A DNA stretch of 64,000 nt from SMYC01 sp963578475 (GTDB taxonomy: Bacteria; Acidobacteriota; Vicinamibacteria; Marinacidobacterales; SMYC01). Position 1 is the first letter of the stretch. Every line of letters begins with the position of its first letter. Where the stretch lies: assembly GCA_963578475.1 (NCBI GenBank), contig CAUZCL010000022.1:3552-67551 (forward strand), read 5' to 3'. This document shows positions 37,801 to 46,330 of this stretch, piece by piece. The position numbers and the translations under genes were made by a program. The notes beneath the pieces are model-generated. The model searched no databases, was not told the DNA's origin, and saw only the letters and a program-made list of their open reading frames with translations.

Positions 37801-38703
37801 AGCGGGCATGACGATGGTCTGGCTGGCATCGAAATTCATCCCTTCCGTGGCGGCAGGCACTACGGGCGGAGTGGTGTTGACGCCTGGCACGGGTTTCGCC
37901 ACCGGCGGAGAAGGCGCGGGAGGGTCAGGCTTGGGCGGAGGTGGCTTGGCAGAAACCGCGGGGGGCGCGAGAGGGCGCGGGGCGGGCTTGGACTCCGCGA
38001 AAGGACCCGTCTGTGCATCCGGCGCTAGGTGACACTCGATAAAAACATCGCTTCCGAGCCGGAATTGCTCGCCCGCCTCGAGCCGTGTTGGCTCCTCCAC
38101 GCGCTTGTCGTCGATCCAGACTCCATTGGCGCTTTCGAGGTCGGTGATCCGGAATCCGTCCGAAGCGCTCTCGATTTGGACATGTCTGCGCGAGATGTTC
38201 TTGGCGTCGAGGACGACCTCACAGTCTTTCCCTCGCCCCACCACGGCGGATTCTCCGTTTACCGCGAATTCCTTCTTTCGCGAATCTTCGCCGGGGAACG
38301 TCACCCGAACCAGGAAAGCCGGAGACGGGCGGGGCGTTACAGCGGGGCGATCGCTCGGCGGCTCAAAGACGGTCGCCTCGGCGGTCGCTTCGGCCGGCAA
38401 GCACTCCAAAACCGTGGACCCGATGCGGAAGGTCTGCCTGGGCGTGAGCACGATCCCGGCCACTCTTGTCTCGCCAACCCACACCCCGTTGCTGCTATCG
38501 AGATCGGTGAGCCGGAATCCGTCTTGAAGCTGCTCGATGCGGGCGTGCTCGCGGGAGACGCTGATCTCGTTCAGCACCACCGTGCAGGCCTCGTCCCGAC
38601 CGATGGTCGCGACCCCACCGCTAATCGAGATCTCGGCGCCGGGTCGCTTGACGCCGGACGCAATGACACGCAAACGGAACTCGCGCGTAACAGAGGGGGC
38701 CAT
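34846..38703 (-). CDS. NHLM-type ABC transporter with two N-terminal FHA domains
   Basis: An unusually long ABC half-transporter (1285 residues from the ATG at 38701-38703). Residues 10-100 and 130-225 are FHA domains (TIGRDEACTVV, SREHARI, DSSNGVWV; VVGRGKDCEVV, SRRHVQI, ESANGVWI). A Pro-rich linker (230-290) ends in SQTIVMPAPA, the Thr-containing motif also seen in the two FHA proteins. Then follow a cupin-like segment and a long region typical of the second NHLM ABC subunit, six helices (about 725-1010), and an ATPase with GSSGCGKST, LSGGQRQRL and FLDEATSALD. It lacks a C39 peptidase domain. It should export the peptide together with, or after, the peptidase ABC protein. FHA domains on such a transporter are not known to me. 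Confidence 0.85.
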   Translation of the reverse strand: MAPSVTREFRLRVIASGVKRPGAEISISGGVATIGRDEACTVVLNEISVSREHARIEQLQDGFRLTDLDSSNGVWVGETRVAGIVLTPRQTFRIGSTVLECLPAEATAEATVFEPPSDRPAVTPRPSPAFLVRVTFPGEDSRKKEFAVNGESAVVGRGKDCEVVLDAKNISRRHVQIESASDGFRITDLESANGVWIDDKRVEEPTRLEAGEQFRLGSDVFIECHLAPDAQTGPFAESKPAPRPLAPPAVSAKPPPPKPDPPAPSPPVAKPVPGVNTTPPVVPAATEGMNFDASQTIVMPAPAALLNETRRIQDEGEAVELSANQPFLIDDPKTLWYVVSGGVEIFTIAVKQGRPAGGRTHFLGILPGQCFFGLDTQSYGMGSGFLAVGKPGTKLRKIPVPRLRKLATESHHVKAVAGLMDTWVAGLAKSLVRDMPRKEPDVTITANANVSLESEKRTSAADGVVWLDTWSGGLLFDDMATPTFNGKRTLFPITPDSWVQPVGDEFGEVSLTPLSTERAVDRAALWDGLQVFHQVLCECEFLNKKLATVDEFIRLKDKAHHVDAAHEAAYDAIGAVLRTGASTPKEFLATGDSAPVVQACKLVGDALGMEVKANPEATEDLTYEEQIAAISSSSGFRNRVVALRGEWWTRDHGPLLGQIEGTQRPVALLPIDARSWELVDGKTGQRSPLTEELARKLSPFAYTFYRPFPEGTLSVIDLVRFGARGLESDLWMLIFTGITVGLFGTLTPYFIGRIFDSAIPQADGNMLWSFGFGLFASALAGSLFKFTQGVATVRLQGKMEYAIQSALWNRLLDLPTTFFRKHSAGDLADRAAGVDAIQNLVAGAGIGAVLGSLSGLFYVLQMFTYDLQLALAAIALTVGFISVTSIANFMQLHYQRIELQMRGRITGLVLNLITGVTKLRISGAEPHAFHIWAQKFAEQRKISFSIGRIQNAVTVFNSVFPILSSIVLFLILLNAQAAAEEAGTSGITTGDFIAFSAAYGLFLAAMQALADASLNMLRVVPIYERLKPILTTPAEADRSKVYPGKLKGEIAISRLHFRYQEDGPWVLKDLSLKIKPGELVAFVGSSGCGKSTLMRLLLGFEMPTTGGIYYDGQDISSLDVRMLRRQLGVVLQVSRVMPADIYRNIVGASSRTLDEAWEAAEAAGLAADIRVMPMGMHTYVAEGGGTLSGGQRQRLLIARAIVNKPKVLFLDEATSALDNRTQATVTESMDRLDATRIVIAHRLSTIIHADKICYLEDGRIAEMGTAEELIAKDGLFAQLARRQQT

Positions 38704-38755
38704 TGTCAAAGGGACAATCTCCGCACTGGTATTTCGATCATCAATGACGCCCCCA

Positions 38756-40963
38756 CTAGGTCGTGCCGATCAAGGCCCGGTAGGGTCCTTCGACGTCCTT
38801 CATTTCGTCATGGGTGCCGCGCTGCACGATCTTCCCGCGCTGGAGCACAATGATTTCGTCGCAGTCGCGAATGGTGCTGAGACGGTGGGCGATGATGATG
38901 CAAGTACATCCGCGCCGGCGCATGCTTTCATCGATCATCATCTCGGTCGTCGGGTCCAGCGCGCTGGTGGCTTCGTCCAGGACCATGATGGTCGGCTCAC
39001 CCACCAGCCCGCGCGCGATCTCCAAACGCTGACACTGGCCGCCGCTGAAATTGCCGCCGCCTTCTTCCACGGAAGCGTTGTAACCACCCTCGCGGGCCTC
39101 GATCACATCGCTGATGGCCGCGTCCGTCGCGGCGTGGTGAACCCGTGGCGGGGGGATCGTCGGATCCCACATGGTGATGTTCTCGCTCAACTTACCGCCG
39201 AAGAGGAACACATCCTGATCGACGACCGAGAGAGAATTGACGATGAGTGATCGGGGAATGCGCTCACGTGGTACGTCGTCGAAGAGGATTTTCCCTTTCC
39301 ACGGCACATACAGACCGGACACGAGTTTGGCCACCGTGGACTTGCCGCTGCCGCTCGGGCCGACGAGCGCCACTCTCTGGCCCGGCTCGATCACGAGGTT
39401 GAAGCCCTCGATGAGCGGACGTTCCAGCGGGCTGTAGCCAAACGTGACGTCCGTCAACTCGACTTTGCCCGAAAGCTTTATCACACTTGGGTTGAATTTC
39501 CTTAGCGCCCCAGGTTTCTGCTCATACTGAGGGTCCTGCGGGTAGTTGAGGACGTCGTCCAGACGGTTCATGTCTCCTTGCAGCTCTTGCAAGGTGGCGC
39601 CGAACTGCACGAGCGATGTGAGCGGACGGGCGAAACTGGTGAGCAGCGTTTGATAGGCAACGAGCATGCCCACCGTCAGCTCACCATCCATGACCTTGAT
39701 GCCGCCAAGAACGAGAACCGCCACCCGCGACATCGTCTGAACGAGCGGAGGGACCGCCGAGACCATCTGCGCGAGCACTCCTAGAGACTGCTCGCTATTG
39801 ATTGCCTTGGCGTGGTAGCCGGCCCAGCGAGAGAAGAATTCTCCTTCCGAGCCTGTCGCCTTGAGGGTCTCGATCATTTGGAGCCCACCCATCGCCGTTC
39901 CCATCAACTTGCCCTTCTCCTGCAGGAGCCGGCGGCTGGCATCAATTCGGGAGCGAGACGCGAGCTTCACCGCCGCGACATTGAGGAGCGCGATCGCGAG
40001 GACCACAGCGGTGAGAACTCCGTCATAAAGGAACATGAGCATGGCGTAGAAGACGGTCATGAAGCTGTCGATCATGGTGGTCGCGAGTTTTCCAGAAACG
40101 ACCTTGGCCACCTTGTTGTTGATCAGAACGCGCGAGCCAATTTCACCGGCGAATCGTTGACCGAAATACGCCGCGGGCAGTCGCAGGATGTGATTGAAGA
40201 AGCGAGACGAGGTTGCCAGCGCGAGCTTGGTCTCCAGACGAAGGAGAAAGTGTTCCTGGAGCCATTTCAGCACTCCTTGGATGACGACGGTGACAGCCAT
40301 CGCGGCGAGAAGAGGCTTGATCAGCCAGCCCTGCCCGCCGATGAGAAAGTCGTCGATGAAGATCCTGCTGAAGGTCGGGATCACCAGCCCTGGAATCACC
40401 AGCAATAATCCGCACAGGACCGCAAAGAGCAGCGCCAGTTCCGATCCTACGAGACGGGACCGCAAAGCGGACATCATGGCGGGCGGGGCGCCGCCTCTCC
40501 TGAACTCCGGTCCGGGCTCGAAGCCGAGAACGACGCCGGAATAGGACCCGTCGAGCTCTTCCACGCTGATGATCGTGGGCCCCCGGGCTGGGTCATTGAG
40601 AAAGACTTTGTTTCCACTGAAGCCATCAAGAACGACGAAATGATTGAAGTTCCAGAAGAGGATGAGCGGCAACTTGGCCTCATAGAGCTTTTCGAGCTCA
40701 CTCCACTTGTAGCCCTTGGCGATGAGTCCGAACTTGCGCGCTGCTTTCAGGACGTTACTCGCCTTGCTTCCGTCGCGCGAGACCCCGCACTCTAGCCGGA
40801 GCTGCTCTAGAGGCACCCAACGCCCGAAATAGCCGAGCACCATGGCCAGGGCAGCCGCGCCACACTCCACCGCCTCCATTTGCAGCACGGTCGGCGTCTT
40901 TACCCGCCGCCGCGGAGGCTTGGGGAGCGAGGACGTGGCCGAGGCGTTCCCGTTTTCCGTCAA
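38756..40963 (-). CDS. NHLM-type ABC transporter with C39 peptidase domain
   Basis: A 735-residue exporter that removes the leader at a GG site and exports the core peptide. The C39 domain has Cys34 in QMEAVECGAAALAM, His108 in WNFNHFVVLDG and Asp124 in LNDPARGP, so the catalytic set is complete. Six membrane helices span about 165-430, and the ATPase has GPSGSGKST, FSGGQCQRLEIA and MVLDEATSALD. The start is a TTG at 40963 with a gaggt site, 11 bases after the HlyD stop. Together with HlyD and TolC it forms a complete peptide-export chain across both membranes. Confidence 0.92.
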   Translation of the reverse strand: MTENGNASATSSLPKPPRRRVKTPTVLQMEAVECGAAALAMVLGYFGRWVPLEQLRLECGVSRDGSKASNVLKAARKFGLIAKGYKWSELEKLYEAKLPLILFWNFNHFVVLDGFSGNKVFLNDPARGPTIISVEELDGSYSGVVLGFEPGPEFRRGGAPPAMMSALRSRLVGSELALLFAVLCGLLLVIPGLVIPTFSRIFIDDFLIGGQGWLIKPLLAAMAVTVVIQGVLKWLQEHFLLRLETKLALATSSRFFNHILRLPAAYFGQRFAGEIGSRVLINNKVAKVVSGKLATTMIDSFMTVFYAMLMFLYDGVLTAVVLAIALLNVAAVKLASRSRIDASRRLLQEKGKLMGTAMGGLQMIETLKATGSEGEFFSRWAGYHAKAINSEQSLGVLAQMVSAVPPLVQTMSRVAVLVLGGIKVMDGELTVGMLVAYQTLLTSFARPLTSLVQFGATLQELQGDMNRLDDVLNYPQDPQYEQKPGALRKFNPSVIKLSGKVELTDVTFGYSPLERPLIEGFNLVIEPGQRVALVGPSGSGKSTVAKLVSGLYVPWKGKILFDDVPRERIPRSLIVNSLSVVDQDVFLFGGKLSENITMWDPTIPPPRVHHAATDAAISDVIEAREGGYNASVEEGGGNFSGGQCQRLEIARGLVGEPTIMVLDEATSALDPTTEMMIDESMRRRGCTCIIIAHRLSTIRDCDEIIVLQRGKIVQRGTHDEMKDVEGPYRALIGTT

Positions 40964-40973
40964 AGCGCGGACC

Positions 40974-42161
40974 TCAGTTCAATCCGAGTGTCGACTTGAC
41001 GATCGGCAAAACATAGGTGTAAGGAGGCTTCCGGTCCACGACCACCGAGACCAAAATAGGCGTGCCGCTCTCGATCTTGAAAGGCGGACCGCTCGAGGAC
41101 GACCACTCGAAGCCGCTCTCCGTGCTATCACTCGGAACGAGCGCAGCTCGAACTTCGATCTTGGAGCTCTTGCCGAGGAGCTCCCGCACGAGGGCTGCGT
41201 TAGCGATGACGGAAAGCGCTCCCTCGGGTGTGACCGGATAATCGCCCACGGTCTGCACCTCTCCCTTCATGAAGCCGAACTCTTCCTTCTTGACGTTCGA
41301 GGGCGCGATCTCCGCCTCCATCCCGGGTCGGATTAGCTTGCCCTTAGTAGAGGCGACATAGAGAATGGGTTGCATTTTCGCGGACAGCGGCTCCAGAACA
41401 GCGATGACCTCGCCGGGAGACACGCTATCTCCCGCCGTTTTCTTCATCTCGACCACGCGTCCGCTCCCGTTCGAGGTTATTTCCGAAACGCGCTCGCCCC
41501 TATTCCGCAGCTCTTCCCAGCGTCGTTGCACCGCATCGACTTGAAGCTTGCGGCTCCTGATGCGTTGCTCCATTTGACGCATCGTGGCGCGCAAGTTGTT
41601 GACGTTGGCCTCCAAGTTGATTTTGTCCCGCTCCACGGAGAGGATACTGTTCCTGGTCGTGAGCCCGTTCTCGAAGCTCTTCCGCTTGATGATGAGCACT
41701 TCTTCTACCTTCGCCAGCTCCGCCTGGGTCCTCTCAAGGTCGGCTCGATTCCCGTTGATCGTCGCCAGATCCTCGAACCGCGCCGCTTCGTATTCTCGTT
41801 TCTGTTGCTCGTACTCGGAAAAGGCGTTGGCAACTCGATCGACTATGTCCGGCTGGGCGACCGTGGCAACGATCTGCCCGGGCTCCAGGTGGTCGTTCAG
41901 CTTGATATCTAAGGTCATCAGGACGCCATGTCCGCTCGCCTGAAGCTCCAGCAAGTTGCCACCCCGAATCAGGATCCCCTGCCCCTCCACGCGCGTCGGG
42001 ATGCTGCCAAATACACTCCACACGAGCACTAGTGCCAGGATTCCGCCCATCGCGCTGAGCGCGATCCAGCCTCTCGGGGAGGTCACTTGCATCAGCTGGT
42101 CGAGTTGTTCCGGTGAAGCCAGCTTGTCAAGGGCTGCTTTTCGAAATAGTTGTTCGCTCAT
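40974..42161 (-). CDS. HlyD-family periplasmic adaptor of the NHLM exporter
   Basis: A 395-residue membrane-fusion protein. It has one membrane helix (about residues 30-55, GWIALSAMGGILALVLVWSV), a lipoyl-like half (VEGQGILIRGGNLLELQASG), a long coiled-coil hairpin (residues about 120-220), and a beta-barrel tail ending near PYTYVLPIVKSTLG. It connects the C39 ABC transporter to a TolC-type channel. The ATG has a gaggag ribosome site about nine bases upstream. Confidence 0.9.
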   Translation of the reverse strand: MSEQLFRKAALDKLASPEQLDQLMQVTSPRGWIALSAMGGILALVLVWSVFGSIPTRVEGQGILIRGGNLLELQASGHGVLMTLDIKLNDHLEPGQIVATVAQPDIVDRVANAFSEYEQQKREYEAARFEDLATINGNRADLERTQAELAKVEEVLIIKRKSFENGLTTRNSILSVERDKINLEANVNNLRATMRQMEQRIRSRKLQVDAVQRRWEELRNRGERVSEITSNGSGRVVEMKKTAGDSVSPGEVIAVLEPLSAKMQPILYVASTKGKLIRPGMEAEIAPSNVKKEEFGFMKGEVQTVGDYPVTPEGALSVIANAALVRELLGKSSKIEVRAALVPSDSTESGFEWSSSSGPPFKIESGTPILVSVVVDRKPPYTYVLPIVKSTLGLN

Positions 42162-42177
42162 GCGCTATCTCCTCGTC

Positions 42178-44331
42178 TTAGGGGACGACGTACAGCGACG
42201 GGTCGAAGGAGACGAACTCGAGGCTCGTATTCTCCTGCTGGTAGGTGATCATGGTTCCGGCCTCGAATCGCAGGCGCGAGAGGATACTGAGGTAGATTTG
42301 TAGATCCCGCACCAGCTCCAACTGTTCCCTGAGTAGATCTTCCTCCGTAATCAGTATGTCGACCACAGTGATGTCACCACTCTGATACCTGGCTCTCGCC
42401 GTCTCGAGAGTGTCATCGTAGTGCGCCACGGTTTCGCGGCGCCGTTGGAGCGCCGCCACGGCTCGATCCAGCGTCCCCCTCACCTCGATGACGTTGTTGC
42501 GGACAATGCGCTTCAGGTCGGTGAGGTTTATCTCGCTCGTCGTCAACAAAGATTGCTCTCGCAACAGGCGTCCTTTCGCGACGTTGTTCTTGAAGGGCAA
42601 GTCGAACGTGAGCTGAACGCGAAAAAAAGGCTTGTAGTCGCGTCTCAACGAGCGGTAGAAGCCCCGGTGATTGTAGAAACGGAGCGGCGTGTCCGGAGGC
42701 AGATCTTCCACTTCATCCGGTAGAAATCGCCAAAACGGGCTTTCATAGAAAGTGCTGAGGCCGCCCGTCGCCACGAAGTCGATCCGGCGCTTCAAGTCGG
42801 CGCGCGCCGCATTGGCGAGGAACTGCTGGGCGTCCCGTGCCTGAGACAAGGCGCGCGTGTCGCGACGCTCTTCGAGCGCAAGATCGATGAGCGCGTCGGC
42901 ATTCGGCTCGCTGCTAACCGCCATCGTGAAGCCCTCCGATGGGAGCGGTGCCTCCGCGAGCTTCTCGACGCTGAGACCGATGGTGTCCGCGAGACCGAAC
43001 CGCCCATCGAGGAGCGCCAGCCGGCTGCTGGCGACCGACTCGAGAACGGCCGCCGTTTGGGCCTGCACGCGATTGATCGCCGACGCCGGAACTTCGTCGG
43101 CCTCGATCATGCCCTCGGTAATCTCGACGAGATTTCGATGACGCTCGGCCGATTCTTCCAGCAACAAGACGGCATCCAGAGAAGCGATCAAGTTCAAGTA
43201 AGAGAGAGTGGTTCGGAAGACTTCTGCGGAGATGAGGTGGCGAAGCTGATCGCGTCGAGCTTCGACGCCCGCCTGCGAGGCGCGCTCGGAAGCGCTCGAG
43301 GACTCGCCACGTCCTTTGCCGAGCGGTAACCGCAGCCCCAAGGAGACGATATTCGGAAAGCGATTCTGAATCGGGAGGCCTCCGAAGGTGGGGTCGAGCG
43401 GCTTGTCATCAAAGTTGTCCTGCTGGCTTTTCAAGCTGATGACCCCTCGCAGGCTGAGGCCGCTCCGGAAAAACTTCACCCAACGGAGGTCGATCGATAT
43501 TTCCTTCGACGTCACATCCATCGGAAGAGGGCCGAGACGCACCAGGGCGAGCGCCGCCTTCGTCGAGATCTCTTCCGCAAGCTCGGAGCGGAAGCGGAAC
43601 TGCGCTCTCCGCCGCTCGACGAGGTCCGACCTCTGCTCCTCGAGGAACTCCGCGATCGGCAGGTTGCTTCCCGCCACCGCCTCGAGGACTCGACGGCTGA
43701 AGCGAACATCGCTGGAATCGCAAATGAGATCGATGTCGATGCCCCTGAAGCGAATGATGACGTCGGTGGCAAGCGACTCCCCCCCGATGACGATATCGTC
43801 GTTGTCGAAACTCACGCCGGCCGGACACAAAGGCTCTTGCTCGTCGTTCTCCAGTGCGCTTAGAAATTGCTGGTGGAGCTCCGAAAAAGTTTCCGCCGTT
43901 ATCGCCAGCGTATCGTGAAGCTCCTGGATTTGATCCACCTCGCTGTCGATGAGCTCTTGGTTGAACCAACTGAAACCAGCCGCCAACGCCAGATCGTGAT
44001 CGAAAGCGCCTTTGGCTTGCTGGAGCTGGCCGAGTGAGCGCGCGAGGTCCTGTTTGGCGAGCTGGATTCTAGGATTGTGGAACACCGTGAGCTGGACCGC
44101 CTCTGTGAGACTGAGCTCCGGTGCCTCGAGCTTGACCGGCGCCCGCACTTCGAGCGCCTCGGCGGGCTCGAGCGCGTGTGTTCGCATCTTGCTAGCACTC
44201 TGGCTCGTACTCTGGCCGGCACTCGACCCGACGGCGACGCTGGTCACGGCCACAGCCATCATCAGCGAAAGCCACCTGCCGCTGGAGCCTCTCGCGACCT
44301 GCCGCCTTCGATGGTGCCCCGCAGCGCTCAC
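42178..44331 (-). CDS. TolC-family outer-membrane efflux protein 1
   Basis: A 717-residue TolC-like protein, long for the family. A basic N-terminus and hydrophobic stretch (residues 20-38, LSLMMAVAVTSVAVG) act as signal peptide. The repeats start with LSLTEAVQLTVFHNPRIQLA and the second half ends with DITVVDILITEEDLLREQLE, the usual coil pattern. A long insertion of about 130 residues between the first repeat helices carries acidic and Arg-rich sequence. The GTG start overlaps the previous stop by four bases (GTGA), suggesting coupling with the other TolC gene. Confidence 0.85.
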   Translation of the reverse strand: MSAAGHHRRRQVARGSSGRWLSLMMAVAVTSVAVGSSAGQSTSQSASKMRTHALEPAEALEVRAPVKLEAPELSLTEAVQLTVFHNPRIQLAKQDLARSLGQLQQAKGAFDHDLALAAGFSWFNQELIDSEVDQIQELHDTLAITAETFSELHQQFLSALENDEQEPLCPAGVSFDNDDIVIGGESLATDVIIRFRGIDIDLICDSSDVRFSRRVLEAVAGSNLPIAEFLEEQRSDLVERRRAQFRFRSELAEEISTKAALALVRLGPLPMDVTSKEISIDLRWVKFFRSGLSLRGVISLKSQQDNFDDKPLDPTFGGLPIQNRFPNIVSLGLRLPLGKGRGESSSASERASQAGVEARRDQLRHLISAEVFRTTLSYLNLIASLDAVLLLEESAERHRNLVEITEGMIEADEVPASAINRVQAQTAAVLESVASSRLALLDGRFGLADTIGLSVEKLAEAPLPSEGFTMAVSSEPNADALIDLALEERRDTRALSQARDAQQFLANAARADLKRRIDFVATGGLSTFYESPFWRFLPDEVEDLPPDTPLRFYNHRGFYRSLRRDYKPFFRVQLTFDLPFKNNVAKGRLLREQSLLTTSEINLTDLKRIVRNNVIEVRGTLDRAVAALQRRRETVAHYDDTLETARARYQSGDITVVDILITEEDLLREQLELVRDLQIYLSILSRLRFEAGTMITYQQENTSLEFVSFDPSLYVVP

Positions 44332-46268
44332 CGCGAGCCTCGAACCGGAATACTCACCAATTGCTCCTGCGTGACTTCACTCCGTCCGGCACGATGGGTC
44401 ACGAGACGTCCGGTCTCGAAGCGGAGCTCGGCCAGGAGTCGTGCGAACGCTTCCTGGGCAGACGCCAGCGACAAGCGAGCGCCCGTTTGTTGATCCTCGG
44501 TCAAGATGGCGTCGACCAATGTGGCATCGCCAGCCTGAAACCTTTGAAACGCCGCATCGATGGTGTTCTGGTAGAAGTCGACGGAGTCCTGTGCCTGGCG
44601 TGTGCGCTCAGCGGCGTCCAGAAGTGTTTCCGCCAGGCGGGCAATCGACAGCCGGATGACCCGTTCCAGGTCGGTGGTGGAAATGCGGCTCGAACGCACG
44701 TCGGCGCGACGGGAGGTCAACACGCCGTGGAGAAAATTGTTTCCGACGGGCTTTTCGACCTCGACCGACACGTTGAAGCTAGGGCCCACCCAACGATCGG
44801 TTGCTTTGCCAAAGGCGCTCTCTCCGCGGGCCGATGCCCAGGTACTGGCAAGCAGGTCGATCCGGGGCCTCACATCCAGCCCCGCCCCTCTCTCGAGAAC
44901 CAGGTCCGCCTCCTGAAAGGTGAGTGTCGCCTGCAGATCCTGGCGCAGGTCCATGGCTTCGTCGGCGAGCGAGGCAATCTCCGCGTCATCCAAGCCCAAC
45001 GCGTCGGGGACGTCCGGGAAGGGATCTTTGGACGTGGGAAGCGTTTCATCGTCGGAACCATTGCCGCTGATGCCCATCACGACAGCGAGGTTGACGCGAG
45101 CCCCATATAGCGACTGCTGCACCCCTTCCATACGAGCCCGCGAGCGGGACTCGCTGGCCCGCACCCGTGAGATCTCTACCGGTGCCAACTCTCCCGTGTC
45201 GATTTGCGCCTGCGTCAGCTCGACCAATTGCACCTGGAGCTCGACCGACCGCGTGAGCGCCTGAACCCTATCCTGGGCTGCCTTCAACGCCCAATAAGCC
45301 ACGGCCGTATCGAGCACGTTGATAGACGATTCGAACTGCAAGAGCTGAAGACTCGCGTCGTGTTCCAATGTCGCCGCACGCTCCCCGGCGGCCACGGTAT
45401 CCGCACCCCGGTTGCGGGCAAGCGGCACCATGACGCCGAAACCGACGCGAAACTCGTAGAGGTCCGCATAGCCCATGCCGCCGAACTCCTCTTCGACCGG
45501 TTTGCCCTTGTACTTGATGCTGTCGAACGCACCGTCGATGAACGGGGTTACCTCGATCCCATTTCGAAGCAGCTTGGTCACGCGGAAGTCCATGAGTGCT
45601 TGCCGCGTGATCTGTTCGTCGGGAGACACGCCGAGATTAGCCGCTTCTTGCTGCAATGCGTCGAGCCCGTCGATGAGGTCCTGGATTTCGCCCACATTAT
45701 CGTTGATTTGCTCGGTGAGATAGCTGTCCCGGACATCTCTAAGTCGCTGCTGTGCCGTGGGATCGGAAATTGTGCCAATCAATGTGTCGATGAGCACGAG
45801 CCGGGCGCGGATCTCCGTATCGGGCACGTCTTCCGGCTGGATCCCTCCATCTCTCACCCCTATCAGCGTGTCGCGAAGCTCGGTCGCTGTGTCGCGATTC
45901 GCTTCCCCGAACGCGATGGATTCCTCGAGATCCGCCCGTTTTTGCCGCTCCGCGTCCTTTACGCTTTCGAGCAGCTCGCGTTCCCGCCACTCGAACGAGA
46001 AGTTCCCCAACAGCCGAGTATCAAACAGGCCGGTCTGGGATTGGGCGACACCTTGCTGGAACAGCATCTGCGCTTCCTGGAGCTTGATGTTCGGTGAGTT
46101 TTCCAGGGTCACGCGAACCGCCTCGAGAAGCCCGACGCCCTCGGGCGCGAAGCGCAACGTGGGTGGTCGATAAGGTTGCTGGTCCGGCGATTGCTGACCG
46201 GCTAGCGACGGCGCTGCCAAAAGAGCTACGAAGCAAATGGAAGGACGCCAAGAACCGTGTTTCATCAT
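44328..46268 (-). CDS. TolC-family outer-membrane efflux protein 2
   Basis: A 646-residue TolC-like protein with a signal peptide (WRPSICFVALLAAPSLAGQQ). It has the repeat openings GLLEAVRVTLENSPNIKLQE and VELTQAQIDTGELAPVEISR, and a C-terminal DATLVDAILTEDQQTGARLS; an insertion of about 150 residues lies after the first repeat. The ATG has ggagg six bases upstream. Two different TolC proteins in a row suggest either a mixed channel or one channel for each ABC transporter. Confidence 0.85.
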   Translation of the reverse strand: MMKHGSWRPSICFVALLAAPSLAGQQSPDQQPYRPPTLRFAPEGVGLLEAVRVTLENSPNIKLQEAQMLFQQGVAQSQTGLFDTRLLGNFSFEWRERELLESVKDAERQKRADLEESIAFGEANRDTATELRDTLIGVRDGGIQPEDVPDTEIRARLVLIDTLIGTISDPTAQQRLRDVRDSYLTEQINDNVGEIQDLIDGLDALQQEAANLGVSPDEQITRQALMDFRVTKLLRNGIEVTPFIDGAFDSIKYKGKPVEEEFGGMGYADLYEFRVGFGVMVPLARNRGADTVAAGERAATLEHDASLQLLQFESSINVLDTAVAYWALKAAQDRVQALTRSVELQVQLVELTQAQIDTGELAPVEISRVRASESRSRARMEGVQQSLYGARVNLAVVMGISGNGSDDETLPTSKDPFPDVPDALGLDDAEIASLADEAMDLRQDLQATLTFQEADLVLERGAGLDVRPRIDLLASTWASARGESAFGKATDRWVGPSFNVSVEVEKPVGNNFLHGVLTSRRADVRSSRISTTDLERVIRLSIARLAETLLDAAERTRQAQDSVDFYQNTIDAAFQRFQAGDATLVDAILTEDQQTGARLSLASAQEAFARLLAELRFETGRLVTHRAGRSEVTQEQLVSIPVRGSR

Positions 46269-46330
46269 TTGAAACCTCCACCACTGGTATGAAAATCTTC
46301 TGTGTCGTTTATCTGCTATCTGTGCCTAAC

